DNA from: JACVRW01 sp963820315
GTDB taxonomy: Bacteria > Actinomycetota > Thermoleophilia > Solirubrobacterales > Thermoleophilaceae
DNA: 64,000 nt
Direction: 5' to 3'
Assembly (NCBI GenBank): GCA_963820315.1
Contig: CAWFZK010000020.1
Location: 1-64,000 of the forward strand
Position numbers and translations under genes: made by a program. Of the stretch, positions 34,079 through 43,328 are shown one piece after another; position 1 is the stretch's first letter; every line of letters starts with the position of its first letter. The notes under the pieces were generated by a model. It was not told the DNA's origin and did no database searches. It saw only the letters and a program-made list of their open reading frames with translations.

Positions 34079-34453
34079 ATGTCGGTCGCGATCCTGCGCG
34101 AGGGCGACTACCTGATCGCGTCGATCCAGTCGGACCTCTCGGACAGCGAGGTCGTCGAGCTCCGCAACGAGCTCACCGAGCTGGTGGGGACCCATCGCTC
34201 GCGCGGGATCGTCATCGACGTGGCCGCGCTGGTGGTGATCGACTCGTTCGTCGCCCGCGCCCTGCGCTCGATCGTCCTTTCCGCGAAGTTGCGGGGCGCC
34301 GAGACCGTCATCGTCGGAATCCAGCCGGACGTGGCCATAGCGATGGTCCATTTCCGCTTGAACCTGCAGCCGCTGCGCGTCGCGCTGGACCTGGACCAGG
34401 CGCGATCGCTGCTCGACCGGCTGACGAGTGGGGGCGGCGGGGATGGACGATGA
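34079..34453 (+). CDS. rsbS: RsbS-like STAS-domain protein
   Basis: A 124-residue single STAS domain: MSVAILREGDYLIASIQSDL, then GIVIDVAALVVIDSFVARAL, with the Ser of VIDSF at the position phosphorylated by RsbT. The length and place between the RsbR-like and RsbT-like genes match the standard RsbR-RsbS-RsbT order. It forms the stressosome core and holds RsbT until stress. It overlaps rsbT by 11 bp. Confidence 0.9.
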   Translation: MSVAILREGDYLIASIQSDLSDSEVVELRNELTELVGTHRSRGIVIDVAALVVIDSFVARALRSIVLSAKLRGAETVIVGIQPDVAIAMVHFRLNLQPLRVALDLDQARSLLDRLTSGGGGDGR

Positions 34454-34889
34454 GGTCCGGGTCGCCCTCCGCACCGACGCGGATCTCGTCAAGGCACGAG
34501 CCCGGGGACGCGCCATGGCCGAGCAGCTCGGCTTTCCCCGTCCCGATCCCACGCTGATCGCCACCGCGATCTCGGAGGTGGGGCGCAACATCGTCAGGCA
34601 TGTCGGCTGCGGAGAGATCATCCTGAGGCCGCTTCAGGAGGCCGATCGCTACGGCCTCGTCGTGATCGCTCGTGACGAGGGGCCCGGCATCCTGGACGTC
34701 GAGGCGGCCCTCCGCGACGACTACAGCGGGATGGGTGGGCTCGGCCTCGGCCTGCCCGGCGCGCGGCGCCTCATGGACGACTTCGACATCGAGTCGAGCG
34801 CGGACTCGGGCACGATCGTGACGATGAAGAAATGGCGGGTGCGCGACGAGCTCGCGCGCCTCCGCGAGGAGCGCCGCCGGCGTGAGTGA
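34443..34889 (+). CDS. rsbT: RsbT-like serine/threonine kinase
   Basis: A 148-residue GHKL/HATPase: N-box AISEVGRNIVRH, G1 box DEGPGI and G2 region GLGLGLPGARRLMDDF. Known RsbT proteins phosphorylate RsbS and RsbR on stress and are then released to activate a downstream phosphatase. The ATG at 34443 lies inside rsbS and the gene overlaps the next by 8 bp, so translation is coupled throughout. Confidence 0.9.
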   Translation: MDDEVRVALRTDADLVKARARGRAMAEQLGFPRPDPTLIATAISEVGRNIVRHVGCGEIILRPLQEADRYGLVVIARDEGPGILDVEAALRDDYSGMGGLGLGLPGARRLMDDFDIESSADSGTIVTMKKWRVRDELARLREERRRRE

Positions 34890-35502
34890 GCGCGCCGCCC
34901 GGCAGCCGGTTGAGTGGGGTGTCTCGACCAGGTGCCGGCGCGGCGAGACGCTGAATGGGGACCTCGCGATCGTAAAACTCGTGAGCGACGGCGCTCTCGT
35001 TGCGGCGGTCGACGGCCTCGGCCACGGCAGCGAGGCTGCCCGCGCCGCCCGGGCCGCCGAGCGGGTGGTGCTCGACAGCGACGGCGGCGACTTGGTCCCG
35101 CTGTTGGAGTGCTGCCACGCGGCGCTGAGCGAGACCCGCGGAGCGGCCATCAGCCTGGCCTTCGTTTCGGCCCGCGAGGGCAGGATGAGCTGGCTGGGCG
35201 TCGGCAACGTCGAGGGGCGGCTGCTCAGCGGCGACCCGTCGGTGCGGCGCCTCAAGGGATCACTCGCGCTTTTGAGCGGCGTTCCCGGGCACCAGCTTCC
35301 CTACATGCAGATCGCGACGCTCGACCTCGTGCCCGGTGATGTCCTGGTCCTGGCAACGGATGGGATTGCGGCCGGATTTGCCGACTCGCTCAACGCCGCG
35401 GGGTCGGCCCAGGCGATCAGCGACCGGATCATGGCCAGACACGGCAGGGTCGACGACGACGCGCTGGTCGTGACGCTGCGCTATCTGGGGCGACGACCGT
35501 GA
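34882..35502 (+). CDS. rsbX: RsbX-like PP2C phosphatase
   Basis: A 206-residue SpoIIE/PP2C-type phosphatase: AAVDGLGHGSEAARAA carries a metal-binding Asp, and LVLATDGIAAGF and VDDDALVVTLRY carry later Asp residues. It is short, as in RsbX, which resets the stressosome by dephosphorylating RsbS and RsbR. GTG start inside rsbT. The downstream regulatory phosphatase RsbU is not obvious in the window. Confidence 0.85.
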   Translation: MSERAARQPVEWGVSTRCRRGETLNGDLAIVKLVSDGALVAAVDGLGHGSEAARAARAAERVVLDSDGGDLVPLLECCHAALSETRGAAISLAFVSAREGRMSWLGVGNVEGRLLSGDPSVRRLKGSLALLSGVPGHQLPYMQIATLDLVPGDVLVLATDGIAAGFADSLNAAGSAQAISDRIMARHGRVDDDALVVTLRYLGRRP

Positions 35503-36349
35503 GCGGAGGGGCGCACCCCGGCCTGGCGTCCTTTGCCCCCGCCTATGCGTCGGCCTTTCGCGCCTACCTGCTCGACCCCGGCGAGGCCACGCTCCACGTG
35601 GCCTACGAGCTCGGGCGGGAGGCCGTGACCCGGCACCTCAGCGTGCTCGACCTGGCCGTCGCTCACCACGAGGCCCTCCTCTCGGCGCTGGCAGGCGTGT
35701 CGGACTCGGCCGAGACTCAGGGGATGACGCGGGCTGCGGGGGACTTCTTCCTCGAGAGCCTGTCTGCGTATGAGATGGTGCAGCGGGGCTTCAGCGAGGC
35801 GCGGGAGAGCGCCAGCCTGGAACGGCGCCACATCGAGATGTCCCGCCGGCTGTCGACCTTCCTGGCCGACGCCTCGCTCGCCCTCGACGCCTCCAACTCG
35901 CTCGAGGAGATGCTGCAGCTGGTGGCCGAGCAGGCACGCGAGCTCGTGGGTGCCGACTGCTGCGTGGCGACCGTCGCCGTGGAGGGCCGGCCCCGGATCG
36001 CGGAGGCCGCCTCCTACGCGCAGGCCGACAGGCGCTGGGGCGGCTTCGTCCAGTGGCTCGACCTGTTCGCGATCTACCGGCTGATCCGCGCGAGCGGCGG
36101 CTCGGTGAGGATGGCCGGCGAGCCACTCGCTCTGCTGTCGCCCTTCCAGACGGCGGCCAGCGATCGGCCGCTGAAGGGATGGCTCGGCGCATCGCTCACC
36201 TCCCTCGACGGCGGCGAGCTCGGCGCGATCCAGGTCTTCGACAAGCAAAAGGAGACTTCACCGGCGACGACGAGGCCGCCCTCGTTCACCTCGCCCAGAT
36301 GGTGTCGGCGGCCGTCGAGCGTGCGCGGTCATACCAGGCTCGCGGCTGA
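35499..36349 (+). CDS. RsbU-N-like plus GAF sensor protein, frameshift near the C-terminus
   Basis: The GTG overlaps rsbX (GTGA). The first 110 residues resemble the N-terminal partner-binding domain of RsbU-like phosphatases (FRAYLLDPGEATLHVAYELG ... AHHEALLSALAG). A GAF domain follows (LSTFLADASLALDASNSLEE to GELGAIQVFDKQ). At about 36249 the run AAAAGG appears one base short: the correct continuation KGDFTGDDEAALVHLAQMVS then AAVERARSYQ is in another frame and ends at 36349. The homopolymer suggests a sequencing error. No phosphatase domain follows, so it may be a RsbT-binding GAF sensor. Confidence 0.75.
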
Positions 36350-36977
36350 CAGCCTAACCGCTGGGCTCAACTGACCGTCCAGTCTCGCCTGAGTACAGCT
36401 GCTCGGTGCCGACCGCGGAACTCGACCGTTGCAGCTCGAGCGCCAGATCGCGACCGTAGACCGGCCGCGAGACCGCGCGGAACATGGTCAAAGCGCATTA
36501 CTTCGATGGGACGATCAAGTACTCGGCTTCCGCTTCGCAGCGGCTGACGCGGGCCGCCGTCGTAGCCGATGCTGGAGCACCAGCTCCTCCCGCGCCTCGA
36601 GGTCGCCCCATCGTGACCTCCGTCGGTCTTTCTTGCCAGACGTAACGTCCGAGTCGCGCGATCCCCCGGGATGGCCGCGCGCCCTCCCCTCAATTTCCGA
36701 CGACGTCGCTCCGCATGGCTCCTGTGCCACTCGTCGCGCCTCCCAGTGGAGAGCGGCCGGCCGGCGCTTCGAGGGCATGGGACGTTAGTCCTGACGCCGA
36801 AGCGATCCGGAGGCAGCGGCCCGCACGCCGGCAGTCGCGCATCCTGAGACTGAGCGGCACATCTGCGCGACCACCACGCTGAGCTGTGACAGCGGATTCC
36901 CGCGCCTTCTGCCGCAGGCAAGGTTCCGCAGTCCCCTGGCAGGCGCGACTGATCGCCGAAGCCGTGGCCACCTCCAC
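36350..36977. other. Non-coding or decayed stretch
   Basis: No supported gene. On the minus strand near 36590-36640 the words RSRWGDLEAREELV recall YHRCGDLTAREELV of the sigma factor at 24305-25123, a possible second sigma-factor fossil, but only about ten residues match. Composition looks less biased here than in flanking genes. Confidence 0.3.
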
Positions 36978-37163
36978 TCATACACCCCAGTTCGCGTGGT
37001 GCTGGAGGTCGCTCAACATCAGCCACACTTCAAGGTCGGCTATCTCGCGGTCACGCTCGTAGAACGGCGGGCGAAGCAGCCCGCCCGCGCGGCCGTAGTT
37101 CACTGTCGGCTCGTCCCAGACGCGCACCCACGTCGGGAGTGTGCGGGGGTCGGCCTCACCCAT
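36978..37163 (-). CDS. Small unknown protein with HANWGV tail, copy 1
   Basis: A 61-residue frame: MGEADPRTLPTWVRVWDEPT, then VNYGRAGGLLRPPFYERDRE and IADLEVWLMLSDLQHHANWGV at its end. The NYGR-GG and ERDR...D-E--L-L...HANWGV words recur in the frame at 37947-38135. Two independent open frames sharing this pattern argue for a real small-protein family. I do not recognise it. Confidence 0.45.
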   Translation of the reverse strand: MGEADPRTLPTWVRVWDEPTVNYGRAGGLLRPPFYERDREIADLEVWLMLSDLQHHANWGV

Positions 37164-37251
37164 AGGTGTTTTTCGGTCAAAGGACGTACAGTCTTGATGC
37201 CTTCCAGCGCTCGTACGCGCTTCACGCAGCCGCAGCACGCCGGACCCAGGC

Positions 37252-37668
37252 GCGGGGCGCGCCGCAACGGGTCGAGGTTCGCAGGACGGATGTCAGCTTC
37301 CCGGGCGGCGGCTTCGCGCCGACGCGGGTGGCGGTGCGGGTGCGTGGTGTCGCGCGCGTGCGCGTGAAGCAGGGCGGAGCCGGGCGCGGCGAGCAGGTGC
37401 CGGTTGAGGCGCGTGCGGTCGCGGAGATCGCGCCCGACTTGAACGTCCCGCTCGCGATGCCGGCCTTCGGCTCGGGCGGCGGCTACGAAGGCCCGCTCGC
37501 GTACCGGATGGGCAAGCCGATGCGGCCGGACGTGGCGGCGGCGTTCGACCGCATGGCCGCCGCGGCGCGCGAGGAGGCCGGACTGTTCCTGTCGATCACC
37601 AGCGCGTTCCGGTCAGACGCCGAGCAGGCAAGGCTGTTCGCCGCCAACCCCAACCCTCATTTGTTCTC
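37252..37668 (+). pseudogene. Fragment B of the TadE-like/VanY-like/lytic-transglycosylase gene
   Basis: In-frame match to the interior of the 48355-49747 gene: DVSFPGGGFAPTRVAVRVRG, EIAPDLNVPLAMPAFGSGGG, YRMGKPMRPDVAAAFDRMAA and SITSAFRSDAEQARLFAANP. It stops at ANPNP, followed by CATTTGTTCTCCG, almost the same bases that follow fragment A. The complementary downstream part (fragment C) is at 43558-43722, so the gene seems to be split by about 5.9 kb. Confidence 0.75.
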
Positions 37669-37715
37669 CGGATCCGCATCGCGACGTTCACGGCGCGTCG
37701 GGTCGAGGTGACAGA

Positions 37716-38177
37716 TTGACTCGGGGCGCCGCTCTGCTCGCCCTTCTGGTCGTGGCGGTCGTGGCCCGGTACTCGCTCGGGTCCGGCGATAGCGGTCTTG
37801 CCCGGGCGCCAGGCGGATCGGCCGTTCCCGCAGCCGGATCTGCTACTCCCGCGGCCGGATCTGCTACTCCCGCGGCCAGACCGGCTGCGCCCGCGGCCTC
37901 GACGGACGACTCGTCGTCGATGAACGAAGCGTCCTTCTGGCCGGGCTCATGCGACGCCCCAATTGGCGTGATACTCGGCCGCGTCGAGCCCGAGTTCCAG
38001 ATAGAGGTGTGCTTCGGTGTCATGCCAACGCCGGTCGGACTCAAGGCTCAACTCGAAGGCGAGGGTTCGAACCGGGCTCAGGTTCACCTTCAGCGTGCCG
38101 CCTTTTCGACCGAAGTTCTGGTGCTCCTCGATCATGCGAGCTGTCCCCCGGGTGTGGTCAGAGACGCCGTCATGTAA
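37716..38177 (+). CDS. Possible exported Ala/Pro-rich protein
   Basis: A TTG-started frame of 153 residues. The N-terminus looks like a signal or anchor (MTRGAALLALLVVAVVARYS) followed by an Ala/Pro/Gly-rich low-complexity segment encoded partly by a perfect 21-bp tandem repeat. The second half is antisense to the HANWGV small gene at 37947-38135 and shows no family, so only the first 75 residues are credible. It lies just after fragment B and may be part of the same decayed element. Confidence 0.3.
   Translation: MTRGAALLALLVVAVVARYSLGSGDSGLARAPGGSAVPAAGSATPAAGSATPAARPAAPAASTDDSSSMNEASFWPGSCDAPIGVILGRVEPEFQIEVCFGVMPTPVGLKAQLEGEGSNRAQVHLQRAAFSTEVLVLLDHASCPPGVVRDAVM
37833..37874 (+). repeat. 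Perfect 21-bp tandem repeat, two units
   Basis: GCCGGATCTGCTACTCCCGC plus G is repeated twice head to tail, adding seven codons each time (AGSATPA). A diverged third unit precedes it. Confidence 0.8.
37947..38135 (-). CDS. Small unknown protein with HANWGV tail, copy 2
   Basis: A 62-residue frame: MIEEHQNFGRKGGTLKVNLS, then ELSLESDRRWHDTEAHLYLE and LGLDAAEYHANWGVA. It shares N-(F/Y)-GR-GG, E-DR, D-E--L-L and the terminal HANWGV with the frame at 36978-37163. The two lie on the same strand on either side of fragment B. Family and function unknown. Confidence 0.45.
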   Translation of the reverse strand: MIEEHQNFGRKGGTLKVNLSPVRTLAFELSLESDRRWHDTEAHLYLELGLDAAEYHANWGVA

Positions 38178-38338
38178 AGGGACCGTACGGCCGCCGCGCC
38201 GCGGGTCGATCGGTGGTGGCGATCACGCTGGAGCCGCTCCCTACCACTGACGGGCGATTCCGTCGGCGAAGGCTTGAAGGATCGACTCCTTGAGGTCGAC
38301 GCGTGTAGGCCCCCAGCACGGCAGCGCGATCGACGGCG

Positions 38339-39928
38339 TCAGGGGTCGTCGTAGCCGAACCCGAGCACGTCCAGTTCCACTCCGGCCGTGCCTAGGGCCA
38401 CCTCGGCCTCTCTACGGCTGGGGATGGTCTTCGTGGGGAGCCATTCCCATCGTGTGGCGCATGTCGCGAAGGGCTCGAAGAGTGCGTCGGAGGGTCGGCG
38501 GCCGGTGCGGGTCACGTCGACGATGCCCATCATGCCGGTGTCCTCGTGATCGAGGATGTGGCAGTGGTAGACGTAGTCGCCGGTGAAGTCGCGGAAGCGC
38601 ATGCGGATACGGACCACTCCTCGGACCGGCAGCGGGATGGTGTCCTGGAGGCCGCGCGCCTCGTAGGGCTCGCCGTTGATCGACATCACCTGGAAGTCGT
38701 CGACGTGGATGTGGAAGGGGTGCAGCTCTCGCGCGACGTTGCGGATCGATCCACTCCTCGGTGGTTCCGAGCTTGCACCACCTGGTCGACCCGGTTGGAA
38801 TCGAACTGACGTCCCGTTGATGAAGAACTTCGTGCCGGTCGTCGTCCTCGCTGAACGTGAGGTGCCGGACGTCTGCGGACGCGGTCGCGCTGGAGGCGGG
38901 GTAGCGACCTGAGCGAGCGCGGCCAGCGCACGTCGGCGACCGGCGCACCGGCGACCCGCACCGTCGCGAGCCGGCGTATCGGGGTAGGGGTCGCCGCGGG
39001 GCCGGTGATGAAGCGCAGGGTTCGTAATCGGTAGGTCCCTGGCGCGTGGCCAGCGAATGAGCACGTCGTAGCGCTTGCCCGGCGGCAGGAGGAGCTCACC
39101 TGCCGTCCATACGCGGCCGACCGGGTTGGCGTCCTCGGCGATGACGGAGAAGCGTACGCCGTCGAGGCGGAGGCGGTACCAGATGTCGGCGCCGATGTTG
39201 GCGAGGCGCAACAGCTGCGTCTGGTTCGGTCCGCGCGCGAAGCACCGGATCCACGAGGCCGTTGACCGTGCGTGTGGTCGGCGCCTCGGAGTTGATGTTC
39301 GTGTCGACGATCGCGCCGTCGCGTGAGCTGGAAGTCCTTGAGGGCGAAGCGACGCGCTCGGCGACGTCGGCGCAGAGCGCGCGGAAGAAGGTCGATCAGG
39401 CCCTCGACGACGATCAGGCCGGCCAGACCCGCCGAAGACCTGCTCCTCGACCATGCCGTGCTGGTGCGAGTGGTACCAGTAGGTGCCAGGGGCCATGTCG
39501 CGCGGGAGGTCGACGCGAACCGCGCGCCGGCTGCGCGCCGGCATGGTGCGCAAGACGTTGTCGGAGACCCCGAACGGCGAGACGTGGAAGCCGTGCAAGT
39601 GCAGATTCGTCGGTTCACCCAAGCGGTTCATTACGCGAACCTCGATGGTGTCGCCCGGGCGCACGCGCAGCGTCGGTCCGATGAAGGTGCCCTGATAGGA
39701 CTTGCCACGAACGGACACGCCGCCGACCTTGAACGGGCCCTCTTGGACCCTGAAGGTCGTCGTCAGCCGCCCGCGCTGGGAGCGCAGCACTTCCGGCTCG
39801 TCGAAGGCACGCCCATGCTCGGGATGGAAGCCACCGGGGGCCGTCGTCGGATCGGCGTCGCAGCCCATGCCGAGGCCGACGATCCCGAGCGCGGCAAGCC
39901 AGGTGAGGATCAGCAGGACGAATGGCAC
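38339..39928 (-). pseudogene. Multicopper oxidase, several frameshifts
   Basis: Reading across frames gives a complete three-domain multicopper oxidase (laccase/CueO type). A GTG start at 39928 leads to a hydrophobic export segment (VPFVLLILTWLAALGIVGLG). All four copper motifs are present: NLHLHGFHVSP, YWYHSHQHGM, LHPFHIHVDDFQ and YHCHILDHEDTGMMG. The frame breaks at least four times, for example near 39434 where VFGG should continue LAGLIVVEGLIDL, and again near 39335, 39240 and 39035. It could be a true pseudogene or a badly sequenced intact gene. As an enzyme it would oxidise phenols or metals with oxygen outside the membrane. Confidence 0.75.
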
Positions 39929-40141
39929 GGCGTGCTTGTGAGTATCGCTCGTGCGTCCCGCCCAGAAGGGCACCCTCGAGCTCCCTGGAGTGCTCCCGGG
40001 TCTCCGAGGCCGACCCGCCGTTTCGCATGGCGGCCCCTCGCCAGTGAGCCGTCCTGGGACTTGTCGCCGGTGTCGCCAAGCCCACGGAGGCCCCACGAAC
40101 GACGAGTGGAGCTCGGCCGCGGTTCGCGACGGCCGCCATGT

Positions 40142-40280
40142 CCTGAACGAGCGAAGGGTCGGTGGGGGCGGCCGCTCGGTCCACGATGCGGCAGTCGGCG
40201 CCATGCCGCCGAAGCTCGGAGGCCAGCATGAGGCCGACCGGGCCGGCCCCGACCACGAGCGCGTCCAAGTGGCAGTTCAC
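40142..40280 (-). pseudogene. N-terminal fragment of a PHBH-type FAD monooxygenase
   Basis: A start at 40280 gives MNCHLDALVVGAGPVGLMLA then SELRRHGADCRIVDRAAAPT, the classic FAD-binding opening of aromatic-ring hydroxylases. Similarity stops after about 45 residues; no GD or NAD(P)H motif follows. The gene is truncated between the multicopper oxidase and the sulfite-oxidase-like gene. Confidence 0.65.
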
Positions 40281-40302
40281 GCAGGGACGACATCGACATC
40301 GG

Positions 40303-41392
40303 CTACGGGGCGGCGCGCACCCGGATGCGCGGGCGGGCGTTGTTCACGTAGCCCCCGGGGTTCCACAGGGCCGCCTCGTCCTCCGGCTGCGTGGCCGCCG
40401 AGGAGTCCCAGGCGCGGACGAGGATCTCGTGCTCCCCGGGCGCGAGCTCGACCGTGACCCGCCAGTGCCGCCACGCCCAGCGGCCGAGGTCGTCGAGCAG
40501 CTCCGCCTGCGACCAGCTCGCGCCGCCGTCGAGCGAGACGTCGACCCGCGCGACGTGCCGCTCACCGCCCGCGAACGCGTAGCCGCGCACCTCGACCGGG
40601 CCCGCCGCACCGTCTCGCCGTCGGCCGGGGACAGCACGTCGGCGTTGAGCGCGACGAGGCCCAGGGGCATCCCAGCGCCCGGGCCCGGCGTGCCGTCCTC
40701 CGGCAGCAGCCGATAGGCGACGTGCTGGAAGTAGCCCTGCCACGGCGCGCGAGCGGACCTCGATCCGCTCGAGCCACTTGACGCTGCGCGCACCGATGTA
40801 GCCGGGCACGACCACGCGCAGCGGCGCGCCGTGGACGGGCGGGAGCGGCTCGCCGTTCATCGCCCAGGCGAGCAGGACCTCGGGACGGCACGCCTTGTCG
40901 AGCGGGATCGAACCGCCGAAGCGCTGGGCCGGCCTCGCCTCCGGGCACAGGTCGGCGCCGTCGAAGCCGACGTGCGCGGCCTCGCGGAGCGGGCCGGCGA
41001 GCGCGAGCACGTCGGCGAGCGCGACGCCGCGTCCAGCTGGCGGTGCCGGTCGCGCCCGGACCCCACGGCGCCTCGCCCGGGATGTCGCGGACGGCGATCA
41101 GGCCCGCGCGCCGGTTGCCGGCGCACTGCAGCGTCGCGGTCTCCACGCGCTCCGGGAACGCCTCGCGCAGCGTCGTGAGCGAAAGGTCGAGCTCCCGCTC
41201 GACGAGCCCGTGCACGCGCAGCCGCCACGCGGCCGGGTCGACCTCCGGCACCGCGCCGTGCCCCCGCACGTAGAACGCATCCGTGGCCGTCAGCGGACCC
41301 TCGGCCAGCGCGGCGAGCCCGGACTCGGCATTGAACGGCTCCTCCTCATGCACGATCAGATCCGCGCGCTTGCCGTAGCGACTCAGGCTCAT
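40303..41392 (-). pseudogene. Sulfite-oxidase-like molybdopterin enzyme, three frameshifts
   Basis: Joined frames give a full sulfite-oxidase-family protein. ESGLAALAEGPLTATDAFYV and ETATLQCAGNRRAGL carry the molybdenum-ligand Cys. GFDGADLCPEARPAQRFGGS and PVHGAPLRVVVPGYIGARSV then KWL complete the cofactor domain, and the dimerisation domain ends GYVNNARPRIRVRAAP. Frames change near 41035, 40745 and 40612. Members oxidise sulfite or related substrates, or reduce oxidised methionine. No Tat signal is visible at its ATG. It overlaps the dehydrogenase gene by four bases (ATGA), so the two formed an operon. Confidence 0.75.
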
Positions 41393-42355
41393 CGGGGACC
41401 GACCGTGGCGGGTGACAGGCCGATGCCGCGTGCGGCCTCGCGGAGCGTCGCGGCGCTGCGCTCGAAGGCGCGACGCTCGTGCTCGGACATGCTCGGCTCG
41501 AGCTCACCGGCCGCGCCCTCGCGCCCGACGACGGTCGGCAGCGCGATCGTCATGGCGTAGCGCTCGCGGTAGGCCGCCACCGGCAGGACGACGCGCTCGT
41601 CGCGCAGGATCGCCTCGGTGATCCGCGCGCAGGCGATGCCGATGCCGAACTGGCTGGCGCCATGCCCTCGATGATCGTGATGTTCGCGAACCGGACCTCG
41701 CGCTCGATCCGCCTGCGGAGCTCGTCGAGCGAGCCGTGCCGGTCGCCGACGGCGTCGGCCAGCGGCGTGCCCGCGATGCGCAGCGACGACCAGAGCATCA
41801 CCTCGCTGGTGCCGTGCTCGCCGACCACCAGGCCCACGACCGCAGAAGGGTGGACGCCGAGGTCCGCCGCGACGTGCACCCGGAAGCGCAGCGTGTCGAT
41901 CGTCGTTCCCGTGCTGAGCACGCGGTCGTGTCCCGCCAGCGCGCGGGTCAGGTCGGCCAGCGGATCGGGCGGATCGGTGACCGCGACGAGCACGGCATCG
42001 GGCGCCGCGGCGACGATGCGCGGCACGACGTCCCGGTAGATCGAGGCGTTCGTGTCGAGCAGCCTCAGCCGCCCGCGCTCGTCCGCGCGGTTCGTCGCGC
42101 CGCCGCTCTTCTCGTTCACGCCCGCACAGATCAGGACCACGCTCGCGCCAGCGAGGTCGCTCCAAGTCCCCTGAAGCGATCTCCACCGTCGGCGACAGCG
42201 GAACGCCGTAGCGCATGTCGGTCGCCAGCCGCGGCCGCCCGTTCGGCGACCCGGTCGACGAGCACGATTTCGCGCGCCGACCCGCGCAGCATCAGCGCGA
42301 ACGCGCACGCCTCCCCGACCGCCCCGACACCAACGACAGCGACCTTTTGCAGCAT
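41389..42355 (-). pseudogene. Lactate/malate-dehydrogenase-like gene, frameshifted
   Basis: From an ATG at 42355: MLQKVAVVGVGAVGEACAFA is the NAD-binding Rossmann opening. In other frames come DLAGASVVLICAGVNEKSGG, VLVAVTDPPDPLADLTRALA, STGTTIDTLRFR and the catalytic His region VGEHGTSEVMLWSS, where most relatives have GEHGDSE. At least three single-base shifts (near 42240, 42165 and 41660) interrupt it. It would interconvert a 2-hydroxy acid and 2-oxo acid. It overlaps the sulfite-oxidase-like gene downstream. Confidence 0.75.
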
Positions 42356-42806
42356 GGCGACGATGGTGACCGCATCCGGCGCGTCCTTCGATACGCGATG
42401 CAGATCAAGCACTGGCTTGCGAACGATCACGAACCCGAGCGCACTCGCCGCCGCGCTCTTCTCGCCTTGAACCGTATGTCCGTCCGAGGCGACCGACGAG
42501 CCAGCGCCGTGCGCTGGCCGCGCTGACGCGCCTGCGGGGGCCGTGGCGCTCGTCAGCCCGCGATGCTCGGATCGATCAGGTCGGCCGCGCGCCGGACTAC
42601 GGCGATCCGCACGGCCTCGAGGAACGAGCGTCCGGGCGCTTCCCACACTGCCGGTTCGGCCTTGAGGTCACGATGTGGTTGCGAGCCTCTCGCAATTCGA
42701 GCGTCAGACGACCGAAATGGACGAGTTTCGGGCGCTAGCGGCTGGGCGCCGGCGACTTCTTGTGACGCTCGCTGTCGTCCTCGAAGCGATCGTGGACCCG
42801 GGCGGG
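42356..42806. other. Stretch with one unidentified coding tail
   Basis: On the minus strand, ending TGA at 42553, the frame contains GRSFLEAVRIAVVRRAADLI then DPSIAG, which looks like the end of a real protein, but no start or family can be named. The rest shows no recognisable gene. Confidence 0.3.
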
Positions 42807-42835
42807 CAGCGGGAGCGCTTGCGGCGCTCCCGCTG
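42807..42835 (-). terminator. Hairpin after the integrase fragment
   Basis: CAGCGGGAGCGC and GCGCTCCCGCTG form a perfect 12-bp stem with a 5-base loop, 17 bp beyond the integrase stop on the minus strand. This supports that stop as the authentic gene end. Confidence 0.65.
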
Positions 42836-42852
42836 GTTGTGTATCGGGTCGC

Positions 42853-43205
42853 TCAGAAACGCAGTCCCGCGGTGGCGGACAACATCGGCGCGCGCCTGGC
42901 GTGGACGGTGGCGATGATCTCTTCCGTGTCGATCCCCTGCAGGTAGATCGACGTCGTGCCGAGATTCACATGCCCCAGCTGGCGCTGGATGATGTTCAAC
43001 GGCACGCCTTCGCGCGCGAGCTCGAGGGCGTGGGCGTGGCGTAGCTGGTGCGGCGCGAATCGGCGCCGGACACCGGCCTGGGCGGCGAGCCGGCCAAGCT
43101 CGACGCGAACACCAGCGCTTGACCACGGTCGTCCGCGGGTGGGGCCGTCGATAATGCAGAGCAGCGGGCCAACCGGCAGCCCAACGCGGGCGGCGAGCCA
43201 GGGTG
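42853..43205 (-). pseudogene. 3' fragment of a tyrosine recombinase (integrase)
   Basis: An open frame without start codon encodes VGLPVGPLLCIIDGPTRGRP, then RRFAPHQLRHAHALELAREG, VPLNIIQRQLGHVNLGTTSI and YLQGIDTEEIIATVHARRAP. The box II residues of tyrosine recombinases are visible: H-x-x-R (HQLRH), the GH of LGH and the nucleophile Tyr of SIYLQGI. The N-terminal core-binding and box I parts are missing. At 43203-43205 it abuts an aldo/keto-reductase tail on the other strand. It marks a lost integrative element. Confidence 0.7.
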
Positions 43206-43328
43206 ACAGAGAACACCGCTGCCGACGGCATCGAGCTGAGCGCGGGGCAGATCCAGCGGCTCAACGACCTCACGCCGGCCACCGGCGAGCGCCACGACGA
43301 GACGAACATGGCCGCAGTCGACCGCTGA
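43203..43328 (+). pseudogene. C-terminal fragment of an aldo/keto reductase
   Basis: A 41-residue frame: TENTAADGIELSAGQIQRLN then DLTPATGERHDETNMAAVDR and stop. This is the usual end of aldo/keto reductases (IELS---L--L--L-PA-G-RH-E-NM). The catalytic barrel is absent. The fragment begins exactly where the integrase fragment starts on the opposite strand. Confidence 0.55.

Noticed and set aside
36367..37026. A 219-codon minus-strand frame
   Set aside because: Arg/Gly-rich translation without hydrophobic core or family motif; overlaps a better-supported small gene.
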